Shown here: positions 36,528-47,057 of the stretch, in pieces | Layout: each line of letters opens with the position of its first letter | Numbering within the stretch: the stretch's first letter is position 1 | NCBI GenBank assembly: GCA_930367215.1 | Contig: OV884060.1 | Span: forward strand, 12,728,001-12,792,000 | Length of the DNA stretch: 64,000 bases | Reading direction: 5' to 3' | Source: Pollenia angustigena | Lineage: Eukaryota; Arthropoda; Insecta; Diptera; Polleniidae | Made by a program: the position numbers and the translations under genes | The notes under the pieces: generated by a model | What the model saw: only the letters and a program-made list of their open reading frames with translations | Told to the model about the DNA's origin: nothing | Databases searched by the model: none

Positions 36528-37361
36528 GGCAATAAAGCCATAGGAAATAAAGCCATATGGCTTTATTACCACCGTCCAAGTGCAATAACACCATAATCGT
36601 TTAGCAACCAAAGTGGAAATAACGCCATAACAGTGTAATTGTTATGGTTACAAATTGGCAAAAGAATGAGTTGCCATTGTCAAGTGTTGAAAAAAATATG
36701 GTACGGTAGGTGGAAGGGGGGAGCGCGTCCGGCGGGCGATCGCAGCGCATGCGTCGCGTACGGCAGGCCCGGGACATACGCTTCTAAAATCTGCCTTGTT
36801 TTCGAATGAAGGCCGAATACGCAGAGAAGCTTTAGTTAGCGAAGCCGGTGTTTGTTATACCATAGAGGAGAAAATCCTTGCTCCCGGCCGAAGGCCTGCT
36901 ATGCAGAGAAGCTTTTGTTAGAAAAGCCGGTCTCTGTTATACCATAGAGGAGACAATCCTTGCGCCCGGCCGAAGGCCGGCTATGCAGAAAAGCTTTAGT
37001 TAGCGAAGCCGGCCTTTGTTATACCATAGAGTAGAAAATGCTTGCGCCCGGCCGAAGGCCGTCTATGCAGAGAAGCTTTAGTTAGCGAAGCCGGTCTTTG
37101 TTATACCATAGAGGAGAAAATCCTTGCGTCCAAAAGTGTTTTCCTTATATTTTTTATATAAACACCAAGAGAAAATCCAACAAAACAATTTTTAAATAAA
37201 TTGCAAATACATAAAAAGAAAAAAATTTAAATGGGAAATAAGGCCATTCATGGCTTTATTTCACTCCTTACATGGAAATAAATCCATATGGCGTTATTTC
37301 TCAATTCATTGAGAAATAAGGTCATATGGCTTTATTTCCTATGGCTTTAATGCACGGCGTC
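36528..37361. repeat. 82-bp-module foldback element, AATAAAGCCATA arms
   Basis: It is flanked by exact 9-bp direct repeats GTAAGAAAA (36519-36527 and 37362-37370), taken as the target-site duplication. The arms consist of AATAAAGCCATAT, GGCTTTATTTC and variants in both orientations (left 36528-36670, right 37210-37350), and the outer blocks ATTAAAGCCATAGG/AATAAAGCCATAGG are inverted copies. The core holds a CG-rich patch (36718-36775) and four 82-bp modules in tandem. It lies inside the left half of the 36415-38579 element. The 9-bp duplication and repeat-built arms recall Drosophila Foldback (FB) elements; relationship not shown. Confidence 0.8.
36805..37134 (+). repeat. Four tandem copies of an 82-bp module
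   Basis: Equivalent bases of successive copies are spaced exactly 82 bp apart (for example the ATGC word at 36901, 36983 and 37065). The module reads CGGCCGAAGGCCGGCTATGC, then AGAGAAGCTTTAGTTAGCGA, AGCCGGTCTTTGTTATACC and ATAGAGGAGAAAATCCTTGC. It contains two small palindromes (GGCCGAAGGCC, and CTTAGTTAGCGAAG as an imperfect one). The same module occurs in both orientations at 39430-39850 and 59221-59545, and decayed at 33388-33460. Confidence 0.85.
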
Positions 37362-37510
37362 GTAAGAAAATGGTACCCTACCGATGAATCACCTGAAAGA
37401 ATCTTTTGTGGTACAATTTTCTGATACCTTTTTGACCATTTTAATGTTAGTTTTTCTAATCATTATTGAATCGTTTTTGCTTGAATTTTTAATCGTAAAT
37501 TATATTATTA

Positions 37511-38215
37511 TACCCACACCACAATAGTGGAGAGGGTATTATGCATTTGTGCTGATGTGTGTAACGCCTTAAAATAGTGGTCCTAGACCCACCTTAAAGT
37601 ATACCGATCTACTCAGAATCACTTTCTGAGTCGAACTAACGATGTCCGTCCGGCTGGCTGGCAGGCCGGCCGGCTGTCCATGTAACCTTGTGCGCAATTT
37701 TAGAGATAATTTGATAAAATTTGGGTCATAGCTTCTAATTGGCAGTAGGACCAAGCCTATGGAAAATGGGCCGAATCGTAGGACCACGAGGGAAGATAGG
37801 AGGAAATTTCTTCCTCGCAGAAACTATCAAACCGATTTAAATGAAAATTAAAACATACATAGAACCATATCTATATGGACACTAAATGTACACATTTTTA
37901 AAAAAATCGGACCACGAGGGGAGATAGGGGCAATTTCTGCCTCTCAAACCGATTTTAATGAAATTTAAAACATAGATAGATCCATATCTATAGGGACACA
38001 TTAGCTATGCAGTTTTTAAAAAACAGGACCACAAGGGGAGGCAGGGGGCAATTACTGCCTCTCCCAAACTTTCAAACCGATTTTCATGAAGTTTATAAAC
38101 ATAGATAAATCCTCATTTACATGGACACATAAGCATGATGTGTTTTTAATACTGTGGTGTAGGGTATCAAATGATCGGGCTTGGCCGACTATACTTTCTT
38201 ACTTGTTTTTGATTA
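37511..38215. repeat. Dispersed repeat with internal ~115-bp degenerate tandem units and hairpin tail
   Basis: It starts with TATACCCACACCACAATAGT and ends with GGGCTTGGCCGACTATACTT then TTACTTGTTTTT, a variant of the tail near 28.3 and 46.3 kb. The middle contains three diverged units beginning GGACCACGAGGG or GGACCACAAGGG and passing through CAATTTCTGCCTCTC and a CAAACCGATTT block. A GTCCGTCC-type segment near 37645 is shared with 20745. It lies inside the 36415-38579 element. Noncoding; family not recognised. Confidence 0.6.
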
Positions 38216-38583
38216 CATATGTATGTATTTCATATAATTTTTTTTTTAATTTTTCTCCAAAAACATCACCATTATGGCTTTTGAACCAAACAAAAGAAAT
38301 TAGTTTTTCGCAAAGATGATAAGAAACAATTTGCACTCATATTTAAGTTTATAAATTGTCAATAATTTTTGGGCTTCTTTTAAAGCCAACCTTTTTATTT
38401 TTTTGGCTGACATGAAAGTTTCTGTTTTCATATTTTTTCATTTGGCAAAAACTAAAATTCAAAATATTTAAAAATCATTTTTTAATCACTCAGGTGATAA
38501 ATCAAATCAATCAAAACTAATCTGAAAAGAATCATTTGGGTGATTTTTACAAAAAATAATCAGCAAAATGCTAGCTGGGACAT

Positions 38584-38612
38584 TTGTGTGTATGTGTGTG
38601 TGTGTGTGTGTT
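38584..38612. repeat. GT microsatellite
   Basis: Short run of GT dinucleotides (about 12 units with a few breaks) directly after the right end of the composite element. Confidence 0.8.
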
Positions 38613-39082
38613 TGTGTAGCTGCAGCAGGTTGCCACTCGAAAGACTTTTCTTTTGAAATAAAACTAGAAATGTGTCATTTTTATCAAAAAAAAAAAAAAA
38701 ACAAAAAATAAATAATTTTGAATACTCTAAGGAATTAGTTTTTAATATCTCTAAAATATAAAAACCTGGTTTTTCATTCAAAAACTTTAATAGTTTTGTA
38801 TGTTGAAAATGAAACTTAGTGATGCGAAAAACTGCAGACACAAGTTTGTTTTTATATTCAATAAGACATTTTGTAACATTTGAAATTGGAAGAGAAGAAT
38901 TTTTGATTCTACAATGAATTTAATTATTTAAAAATAAAAATAAAATTTGCTAGAATTATAATAATTTTAATTACTAAGAAATTTAAATTAATTATTTTTA
39001 ATAGAAAAATTATAAAAATTCTATTTTGGTTGCAAAACTAAAAATAAGGTATTCCCCGTAGATGGCTTAAAGGTTTTTATAG
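38613..39082. other. AT-rich noncoding DNA
   Basis: Poly(A) run near 38686. The minus-strand open frame at 38560-38841 has no domain. Confidence 0.35.
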
Positions 39083-39091
39083 GTCATTAAT

Positions 39092-40020
39092 GGTGGGGTG
39101 TCACAAAGCCATAGGACATAAAGCCATATGGCGTCAAGTCCCATTCCATTGAGACATAAGGGCATATGCCATTAAGTCTCAATATAATGGGACTTAACGC
39201 CATAAATTTTTTCCGTAAAATGAGACATAAAGCCATATTTTTGATAATGATTGTATTTCCCCCTATTTCATGTAGAAAATGCTTTGTTGTTTCATGTCGC
39301 CCTGTTTAATGTCAAAAATGGCGGTATGAACTAAGTCCCCAATGAATTAACTCCCCAAACCCAAAATGAAGTAAGCCCCTAAATTTTGGGACGTCGTTCA
39401 TTTATGGAAAAAACCCGAAAAAGCTACGCTAACTAGAGCTTCTCTGCATTGCCGGCCTTCGGCCGGACGTAATGATTTTCTCCTCTATGGTATAACAAAG
39501 ACGCTAACTAAAGCTTCTCTGCATAGACGGCCTTCGGCCGGGCGCAAGGATTTTCTCCTCTAAGGTATAACAAACACCTGCTTCGCTAACTAAAGCTTCT
39601 CTGCGCAAACGGCCTTCGTTGGGAAACAAGACAGATTTTAGAAGCTCTACTTAGCGAAATCGGTACTTGTTATACCATAAAGGAGAAAATTCTTGCGTCC
39701 GCCAAAAGGCCGGCTATACAGAGAAGCTTTAGTAAGCGAAGCCGGTGTTTGTTATTCTATGGAGGAGAAAATCCTTGCGCCCGGCCGAAGGCCGTCTATA
39801 CAGCGAATCTTTAGTTAGTGAAGCAGGTCTTTGTTATACCATATAAGCATTTGTAACGCAACACATCAAATGGGACATAACACCGTAATGGCTTTATGTC
39901 CAATTCCACTAAAATTGATATGAGACTTAAGGCCATATCAAAATTATGGCTTTATGTCCGTTTGGATTGAGACATAAAGCCATTATGGCTTTATGTCCTA
40001 TGGCTTTGTGACACCCCACC
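39092..40020. repeat. 82-bp-module foldback element, GACATAAAGCCATA arms
   Basis: Exact 9-bp direct repeats GTCATTAAT flank it (39083-39091 and 40021-40029). Its termini GGTGGGGTGTCACAAAGCCA and TGGCTTTGTGACACCCCACC are perfect inverted repeats. The arms are arrays of GACATAAAGCCATA, ATGGGACTTAA and variants. The core has minus-orientation 82-bp-type modules (39430-39620) and plus-orientation ones (39655-39850) around a centre with ACAAGACAGATTTTAGAAGC. The inverse of that word, GCTTCTAAAATCTGCCTTGT, is the junction in the 36528-37361 element. No protein. Confidence 0.88.
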
Positions 40021-40029
40021 GTCATTAAT

Positions 40030-40345
40030 AACTATTGTGGCATTTTGGAGGTTAACGATTTTAGAGTTATTCTTGTATTTAAACTTAATCGTGTGCAAAA
40101 CAAACTTTTTTTTTTGCCTAGAAAATTTTTGATCTTCTGCCAAAGAAGCATAATTTGTGTGTGGAAAGTTTTGTTTTACTTCTTTAATTTTAAAGAAGGT
40201 ACAGCAAAAGCAGATTATTTGTTTGCCGCAGACTTTAACCGATATATTTTATCGCTTAAAACGTGCGAGAGAGGGTTTGTGCGGTCGGGAAGTAGTGTTT
40301 TTGAAACGAAGTACAATCACCCGTCAGTCAAAAAAATTCAAAAGT
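40030..40345. other. Noncoding DNA
   Basis: The open frames at 40045-40357 have no domain. Nothing else seen. Confidence 0.3.
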
Positions 40346-40500
40346 AATGAATTGTAGGTTCTTGTAAGTCTCTGAAAGAACTTACACTACTACGCTTGTC
40401 TTCAGGGGACCAGAGTCTCGTCTCTGGCGGGAATCGAACCCGCAACTTTGGCTCTGATAGACTAGCTTGCTACCAACTAGCCTACGTTAGCACTCCGAAA
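40346..40500 (-). repeat. tRNA-like SINE head (type 2)
   Basis: On the minus strand it reads GTAGGCTAGTTGGTAGCAAG, a good A box, and about 35 bp later GCGGGTTCGATTCCCGCC, a perfect B-box/T-arm. A related head (GGCAGGTTAGTTGGTAGTGA) is at 54973. The acceptor stem does not close: the sequence before the A box and after the T-arm is not complementary. I therefore call it a tRNA-derived retroposon head, not a tRNA gene. The AT-rich SINE tail seen elsewhere is not obvious here. Confidence 0.6.
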
Positions 40501-42292
40501 TTGGTATGATTAGTTCTTCAGCTATTCATAAGCTGGAAAACGTTCAAAGCCTATAGACGTTTATAAGAGAAAACGATGTTTCTGTATGGTAAATTGAAAT
40601 TTGTCTTAAGACCCAACTATAATATGCATAAGCTTGCTTAAGCTACAGTCAAAAATTAACAAAAAGCCTCTCAAAAGCACTTAAAAAACAAAAATAATAT
40701 CAAAAAATATTTTATTCCGCTCGGAAAGTGCGATCTGTTATGCACTTTGCTTAAGCAAGTTCAAGTTTCATAAAATTAGCCAAAAAGTTTTCTTAAGTTC
40801 AATATGGTTCGACGCATATAAATCACATGTATTCGCACAATTGCTTAAGCCAACTTAAACATACTGTAGCTGCGCCCTTAGTTTTTGTGGGGGCCATTAA
40901 AGACTCAACACAGTATATCGAGCCCTAATAGCGAAAATGATGTAACCAACAACTTTTTAGATTTTTGTTTTTTGATGAAAATCGATAATTTTTGATCATT
41001 TGCACATCTCTAAAAATCTCATATCTCTGGGAAGTCCGTTACGAAATAAGAGCAAAAGCAATTTTAAACGAAACCCTAGACTTGAAGCAAAGATATTAAA
41101 AAAAAAACCTTCTCCTGTAAAATATTGTTTTTGTTAGTTACATCATTTTTGCTATTAGGGCTCGATATGTCTCTTCAATGTTAAAAAAAAATATTCGCTA
41201 TAATTTTTCTTGCTCTTTCTTTGAAAGAAAATTAAATTTATTGTTAAGCATTTGTTTACAACAAATTGTTGTAAAATTTTAGTAAAAAAAAAATCAAATT
41301 CATGTTCAAAAGTATTTTTTTTTTTTTTTTTTTTTTTTCTTCAGCAAATTTGTTTTCTCTTGTTACTTAAACAATTATAATTGTAAATTGTATATCAATT
41401 GTATTAAAATCTCTTTATTTTAACAAACAACATAAGTTTCAATGTATAAATGTTATTTTTAAATGCTTTTATTTTAATATTTACATTTCTGTGAACTGCA
41501 ACTTGAAATATTTATTAAATTTAATATTTAAAAATTAATACAAATAAAGTTGTACTTGAGAGTTTTATTAAAAATCATATTGACATAAAAAAAATACTTG
41601 ATTTATTTATGTATTCATCTGTATTTTTAATAAATCGATGACGAAAATTATTTTTAATGCAAAAGTCAGCAAAAGTCCAGTGGCCATTGAAAAATCACTT
41701 GAGAGGTGACCGCAGTAATGTATTCATATTTTACAATGGTTGTTAAAATTAAGGAGGTTCACTGGAATATAAATGAAAAAAAAAATCAAAGTAATAAAGC
41801 ATATTTTAAGGGCTTTTGGAATAAAAGAAAAATGCAACATATCTAACAGGAATGTTGGCAGATGTAGGAAAAAATCGCCTAATATAGGTTTTTCATTCTG
41901 TAAAGTAGTTGTGCATAGAAAATCCTAAAAACTTTAATTTTATCCTTAAATTGTCGCTACTTTTTCTCATATGTCCTTTCTGTATACTCGAAAATTCTAT
42001 AAAATAGATGTATCTTATTATCGTATATCAAGCATCCAAACTTTTAATTCTGTTTAAGGGTCGAAAAACTTTGAATCGTTAAAACACGGATTTTTTCAGA
42101 CTTCGCAGGTATTTAAAAAAATTCTGGCAACACTGATAGAAAAGGCCTCATAACGCTGATGTATTTTGACATTGGAGTTATGACAAGTGTCTACATTTCT
42201 TACCCCATGACACTTTTAATCATTGTGATATCAGCCTTAACATCACTAACTTCAGGGGAAATTATGTCATCAATGTGATGACCAGGGAAACC
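40501..42292. other. Noncoding DNA with long T tract
   Basis: A run of about 25 T lies near 41314-41338. GAGCCCTAATAGCGAAAATGATGTAAC-type sequence near 40921 is mirrored near 41146 (GTTACATCATTTTTGC then TATTAGGGCTCGATAT), enclosing about 240 bp, a probable small inverted-repeat element. No gene seen. Confidence 0.4.
40918..41168. repeat. Small inverted-repeat element, TCGAGCCCTAATAG ends
   Basis: Left block ATCGAGCCCTAATAGCGAAA and right block TTTGCTATTAGGGCTCGAT are near-perfect inverted copies, followed inside by ATGATGTAAC and its complement GTTACATCAT. Size about 250 bp and no coding, so MITE-like. Target duplication unclear; ATAT words flank both ends. Confidence 0.6.
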
Positions 42293-43188
42293 AGAAATAT
42301 GCTCTAAAAACACGTTTTATGCGCATTAAATATGCAGTAAAAAATTTGAAAATATGCCCTGAAAATTGCTTAAAATATGCCCAAAAAAATTTAAAAATTG
42401 CTTGAAGCAAAATACTCAACATTTAAATAACAGTTCCGTTTAATTTTATCTAAATACCAACATAATTCGATGGCTTACGGACACAAAGAGTCTACTTTGG
42501 AAAAAAATTTGTATGGGGAATATGTAAAATTATAGACCGATTCTCACCATTTACATAGAACTCGTCTTTAGTACAATTAAAATAAATTTACTTTATTTAT
42601 ATATATGTAGATCAAAATTAGCATGGACAGGCAATCAGCCAGATGGACGGATGGTTATCATAAGATCACCTTAAAAAGTGATTCTAAATCGTCCAGATTT
42701 CTATGTTTACACACATCGCCAAAAAAGTACATAATTGATTTTTCCTTAATTTTTGTTTATATATAAACTTTTAATGACGACCTTTTTTGCCTTACAATTT
42801 TCGAGTAAACATTAAATGTAGATAGCAAAATTGAAGCAACACATTGGTTCAACAGATACAAATTAAAAAGAGAAAATAAAAATTTCGCAAAAAAAAATTT
42901 TTTTATTTGCTCCGAAAACTTTTTTGGGCATCATCAAAATTTTCAAATGTATCAAAATATGCCTCAAAATTGCAAAATATGCGCTAAAAACATAAAAAAA
43001 ATGCTGCAAAAAGGCTCATTTAACTAAATTATGCAAAATAATGATGCAAACGGTAAAATATGCAAAAATATGCACTAACAAATCGATGCCAAAATTCATA
43101 AAAAGCTCGAAAACGGATAAATATATTGTTTCTGCCGTCATTGGTCGCACAAGCAAAAATATGCAATTGCATATTTTTGGTTTCCCTG
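42293..43188. repeat. Inverted-repeat element, AAATATGC arm motif, copy B
   Basis: The left end CAGGGAAACCAGAAATATGC is mirrored by the right end (GCATATTTTTGGTTTCCCTG). The words AAATATGC, AAAATATGCC and GCAAAATATGC recur in both arms. TGATGAC lies just outside the left end and, one base removed, outside the right end, a possible target duplication. It holds a copy of the ACCGATTCTCACC dispersed repeat at 42521-42690. The open frame at 43041-43268 (plus) reads through the right arm and is not a gene. Confidence 0.68.
42521..42690. repeat. Dispersed repeat (ACCGATTCTCACCAT family), copy 2
   Basis: Diverged copy of 12865-13035, with shared TATGTAAAATTATAGACCGA start and CAATCAGCCAGATGGACGGA segment. 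It sits inside the AAATATGC element, so it inserted after that element. Confidence 0.5.
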
Positions 43189-43494
43189 ATGATGACATGT
43201 TGGCATCACAGAAATTACGAATTGCAGTCAGTTTAATAAAAAATTTCATCAGTTCGATGACTCAGTAACATCGAAGAAAGGACTCATTAAGACAAACTGT
43301 CATTAAATTGAGTCATTGGGATTGACTTAAGCCAAATTGAGAGAATATTTTTATTTACTTACCCGTTACACATGTTTGTTTTACTTTTGTTGTACTCCGC
43401 CCTCTGTTTACAGAAGAACTCTCAACTATAAGACAACAGCAGCATGCTCGAGATGGTTTTCGTAATCATTCTACTTTGAAGACTTTGTAGGCCT
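43189..43494. other. Noncoding DNA
   Basis: No feature seen. Confidence 0.3.
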
Positions 43495-43600
43495 GATTCA
43501 TAAAATATATTTCAGGTTAATAGCAGGTTTATTAAACGAATTTCCAATGGAAATCTGTTTTATATACCTCTTATAAATCAATAATATTTTTTATGAATAT
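43495..43600. repeat. Short MITE, ATTCATAAAATATATT ends, copy 1
   Basis: ATTCATAAAATATATTTCAG on the left is mirrored by AATATTTTTTATGAAT on the right. A second copy with the same layout lies at 52073-52176. About 105 bp, no coding. Confidence 0.6.
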
Positions 43601-43915
43601 GAGGGTATGTATTTAACTAAATAATATAAACAAATAGAATATGGGAATTTTGCTTCTTATTTTATTTTAAACCTGACAATAACGTTAATAACACAGAAAA
43701 TGTGGCAACGATGGCATATATGACGCATGAAATATGACAACATTTTACCATCATGACGTTTTTCATTGGATTAATGTCATCTTTTGCCTCATTGATGCCA
43801 TTTGTCTCCATTCTGATTTTAGGGCATCATCACTATGAAGATGCATTTTTCTATGAGTGTACAAATGTTCTTCAAATAAAGAAATTTGGTCTCATGTCTT
43901 AAACCCGGAACAACT

Positions 43916-44138
43916 GCCGTATTCTGTAATTCTCTTAGCTAAAGTTAAATCTCGATCGCTAAAATTCCTTAGAGAAAACAAAATTTAAAAGCTAAAATTG
44001 CGGCAAATTAAATTTGTATTGCATTGCCAAATTAAGCAATGCACGTCACTGAATTACATTTGTAGCCACAAATTGCTGAATCAATTTTATAGATTTTTAG
44101 CGATAGATATTGAGCTTTAGCGAATTACGGAATACGGC
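43916..44138. repeat. MITE, GCCGTATTCTGTAATTC ends
   Basis: The left end GCCGTATTCTGTAATTC and right end GAATTACGGAATACGGC are inverted with one mismatch. Inside, GATCGCTAAAA on the left is mirrored by TTTTTAGCGAT on the right, and GCTAAA/TTTAGC words recur. About 223 bp, noncoding. Confidence 0.7.
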
Positions 44139-44984
44139 TGCTGATATAACAAAATAGTTGCTTTTGCCAAGCCTATTTACTATTCTCTTATGTATATTAG
44201 GCCCCAAAAACTATGCAGCACTTTTTAATTTCTATCTGAGATTATCCTCACTATTTAACATTTTATTTTCGATATTTTGCTAACGGTCGCCCTCTGCTGT
44301 AACCGATCAAATGTAAATAATTTAAGTTGATTTCTTTTTTGCGAAATTTTTCTACCACAAAATAAATATTTGTGCTAAAAAGACGACAACAATGTTATTT
44401 AAATGCCATGGAGTATTTATGAGTACATATTGGATTCTTACAGTACGCAGTAGTTGTGCAAGTGTCAGTAAATATGTATATTCCATATTATTTTATTTTT
44501 GATATAAATTAACACAAAATCAATCTGAAATCACTCGAGGGCCATAAATTGCAATAAAGAAATATAGTAAAATTCACTCATAAATCCATTTCGCTACATG
44601 TGAAGCAATAAAATTTTTATTTTTTTTTTTATAACTATTACGATGTGTGAAGTGGGTGCTTGTTGGTGTGCGAATGTATGTTTAAGATTGTATGGGTGTG
44701 TGTGTGTGCATACATAAGAAGAAAAAAATATTAAGTGTTAATTCAGGTTAAATAAAAAGAGCAATAAATAAAATGTTTTTGTATGTTGAAACGAATTAAA
44801 TTCAAATTATTTAAACGAAGATGAGGGCATACTTTTAGGAGAGATTTACGATTGTGGTTAAAATGGGAGGTGTAAAGAAAAGTAAAGCTAAAGAAAATGA
44901 TTAAGTGAATTTTTAATATTTTTTGTAGGTGTTATAAAAGAAACCCTAAACAATTTTCGAACATTTGCCTAAAAGGTAAATTTT
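44139..44984. other. Noncoding DNA with GT microsatellite
   Basis: A short GTGT run lies near 44694-44710. No gene seen. Confidence 0.35.
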
Positions 44985-44989
44985 TGATA

Positions 44990-46345
44990 ATTTTAAATAC
45001 CCACCATAGATGGAAAATTCGTTTTTTCGAATAAATTTGTCTAAAAAGTTTATATATATTGTGGATCCATATGAGTATCGGAGTTGATTTAACGATGTCT
45101 GTCTGTTGGTTTGTCTTTGTGTGTGTGTATGTTGAAATGGCTAATCCAAAGACCTCAGATATGATGAGGACTAGATATATCTGTATTGCATAGAGTCTGT
45201 AATTGGGCACTATTAAAAACCAGCCAGATCCGTTCACAAATGGCTTAGATATAAGCAAAAAAACCAATACTGCCTTTCATTTTTACCCATAAATCTCTAA
45301 TTTTTACCCATAAATCCTTCTTATATGATTTTGGTTTTGTAAATATGTGAAAAATTACTTTTGTAGGTTGGTTTTGTCTTGTTTTGTGATTGTTGTTTTG
45401 TGTTTTGAAGCTTCCATTTTCAAAACGAAAAACAACAATCAAAAAACAAAACCAACCTAAATAAGTAATTTTTTGTTATGTTAAGTATATATTCTTGAAT
45501 TTTTGCTCCTTCACCATTAATACATACATACCCACTAGGGTATTCATTTAATCGGGCTTTTGCTTTAATCTGTTAGTCGCTCGATTAATTAATCGAGGTT
45601 TTGGTTTAATCCGTTAATTTTGTTATTGATCGGTTAACCGATATTCCATTATGCCATTAGAGTCTTGTTTTATTTTTTTTTTATATAATTTTTAACACTT
45701 CTAATTTTTCGGTTAATTCTGTTGTTGTGTTAATATCGAGAGTTTCTTTTGTTGGCAGGTCATCATCTAACTCATCCTGGCAAAGCTCAGCACCCAACAT
45801 TCTGCAAAAAAGTTAATTTCCGAATTCCGTAATTTCTGTTTTTGTACTGTATTTTAAGAATGCATTTCTTGAACGAACTATTTGTATGAAAAAATATTTC
45901 TAAACACAACTTTTTTGGTGAACTTTAGTACAGATAACATTGCAAAATTCTACATGATTTCATTGTAGAATGCATTTAAAAAAGCGAGTTGCTTTCAAAC
46001 TGACGTTTTGGAACTCACACATAATTAAAAACACACAGAACTATAGTTTAATACTACAAAAAAATGAAAATTTTGTACCATCGGTTAATCGACTGAAATT
46101 AGCCGGTTTAATCGTTAATCGAAAAAAGCCAATTTTAAATTAACCGATCAGTTAATCGGGTAGTAATTAATCAGTTAACCGTTAATAATAATACCCTAAT
46201 ATTTACATACATACAATGATTCGTCGTTTAAAATGAGAAATGGGTTTTGTAAATTCTTAATTTTGTTTGTTTAACTTTTTCTTCTCAGCGAGCCACGGTG
46301 AAGGGTATATGAGATTCGGCTTAGCCGAATAAAGCACTTTTACTT
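44990..46345. repeat. Dispersed repeat with hairpin tail, interrupted by a foldback
   Basis: It begins near TTAAATACCCACCATAGATG and ends with GATTCGGCTTAGCCGAATAA and then AGCACTTTTACTTGTCATTT (46312-46345), the tail type also seen near 28.3 and 38.2 kb. A foldback element (45532-46204) is inserted in it. Noncoding; the left boundary is approximate. Confidence 0.5.
45532..46204. repeat. Foldback element with TTAATCGG/CCGATTAA arms
   Basis: The left end CCACTAGGGTATTCATTTAA and right end (TTAATAATAATACCCTAAT) are inverted around the shared word TAGGGTATT. Both arms are dense in TTAATCGG, TCGATTAA and CGGTTAACCG words. The direct repeat ACATACATAC lies on each side (45522-45531 and 46205-46214) and may be the target duplication, although this simple sequence could repeat by chance. 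No coding. Confidence 0.68.
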
Positions 46346-47057
46346 GTCATTTTTCATGTAAAATACTTCACAAAAAAAATTGTGGAGAACTTGTCACAAA
46401 AATTTTTAATTTTTGTGGATACAGTTAAAAAGGACGATTTTTGATGTAACACTTTATTGTTGAAACACTTATTAAAATTTTTTAGGTGACATCAATTAAA
46501 AATTTATAAAAATTTTGTATTTCAATATTGGCTTAAAGTGGGAACTTTCTGGTTGCAGCAGGACCTCTAAGTTATTTAAAATTCTAATTGTACTTTCCTA
46601 CGAATAAAATTCAAATAAAATACTTAAGAGTATTTAAATTCTACCCTTCTTATTTTCTATGTCTATCCTACGGTTATTTTAAATGTAAAATTACATCGAC
46701 TGGCGTTTTTGTCCGCCTTTTGAGTTCCAAACATCTCAATCAATCACTTGTCACCATTCACATTTTAATCCTTATAAAACTCTTTTTTCCCATTAAAATC
46801 GTCCTTCATAATAATAAAGCCCAGTTATACTTTACTTTAAACCTGCATTAATCTTACGCATGTTACTAATGATACTAAAGGATAATGGCGTAAAAAATGG
46901 AATAAAAAAATGTGAGAACTTGGTAAGACTGCCAATAAAAGGGTTAAGTACTGACTTTGGATTTTCACCGCCCTACTCACTCACCAACTAACACAGATTA
47001 TCAAAAAGAATTACAAAAAAAAACAAATAAAGGTACTTTATTCGGCCATGTCGAATT
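46346..47057. other. Noncoding DNA
   Basis: The open frame at 46588-46851 has no recognisable domain. Nothing else seen. Confidence 0.35.

Larger units (their letters stand above)
36415..38579. repeat. Composite inverted-repeat element, CCCAGCTAGCATTTTG ends
   Basis: The left terminus CCCAGCTAGCATTTTG (36415-36430) and right terminus CAAAATGCTAGCTGGG (38564-38579) are perfect 16-bp inverted repeats. The arms next to them carry repeated AATCA/TGATT words (AATCATT, GGTGATTTTT, TAATCACTCAGGTGATAA). The interior has been expanded by at least two insertions, the 82-bp-module foldback at 36528-37361 and the dispersed repeat at 37511-38215. The same 15-bp terminus occurs at 10331 with a different arm motif. 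No transposase. Confidence 0.72.

Noticed and set aside
40420..40500. Possible tRNA gene on the minus strand (good A box and perfect T-arm)
   Set aside because: No acceptor-stem pairing and no normal anticodon stem could be drawn; a related head belongs to a SINE at 55 kb.
43041..43268. 75-residue open frame in the AAATATGC element
   Set aside because: It reads through the repeated arm; a related arm at 2.1-2.25 kb does not keep the frame.
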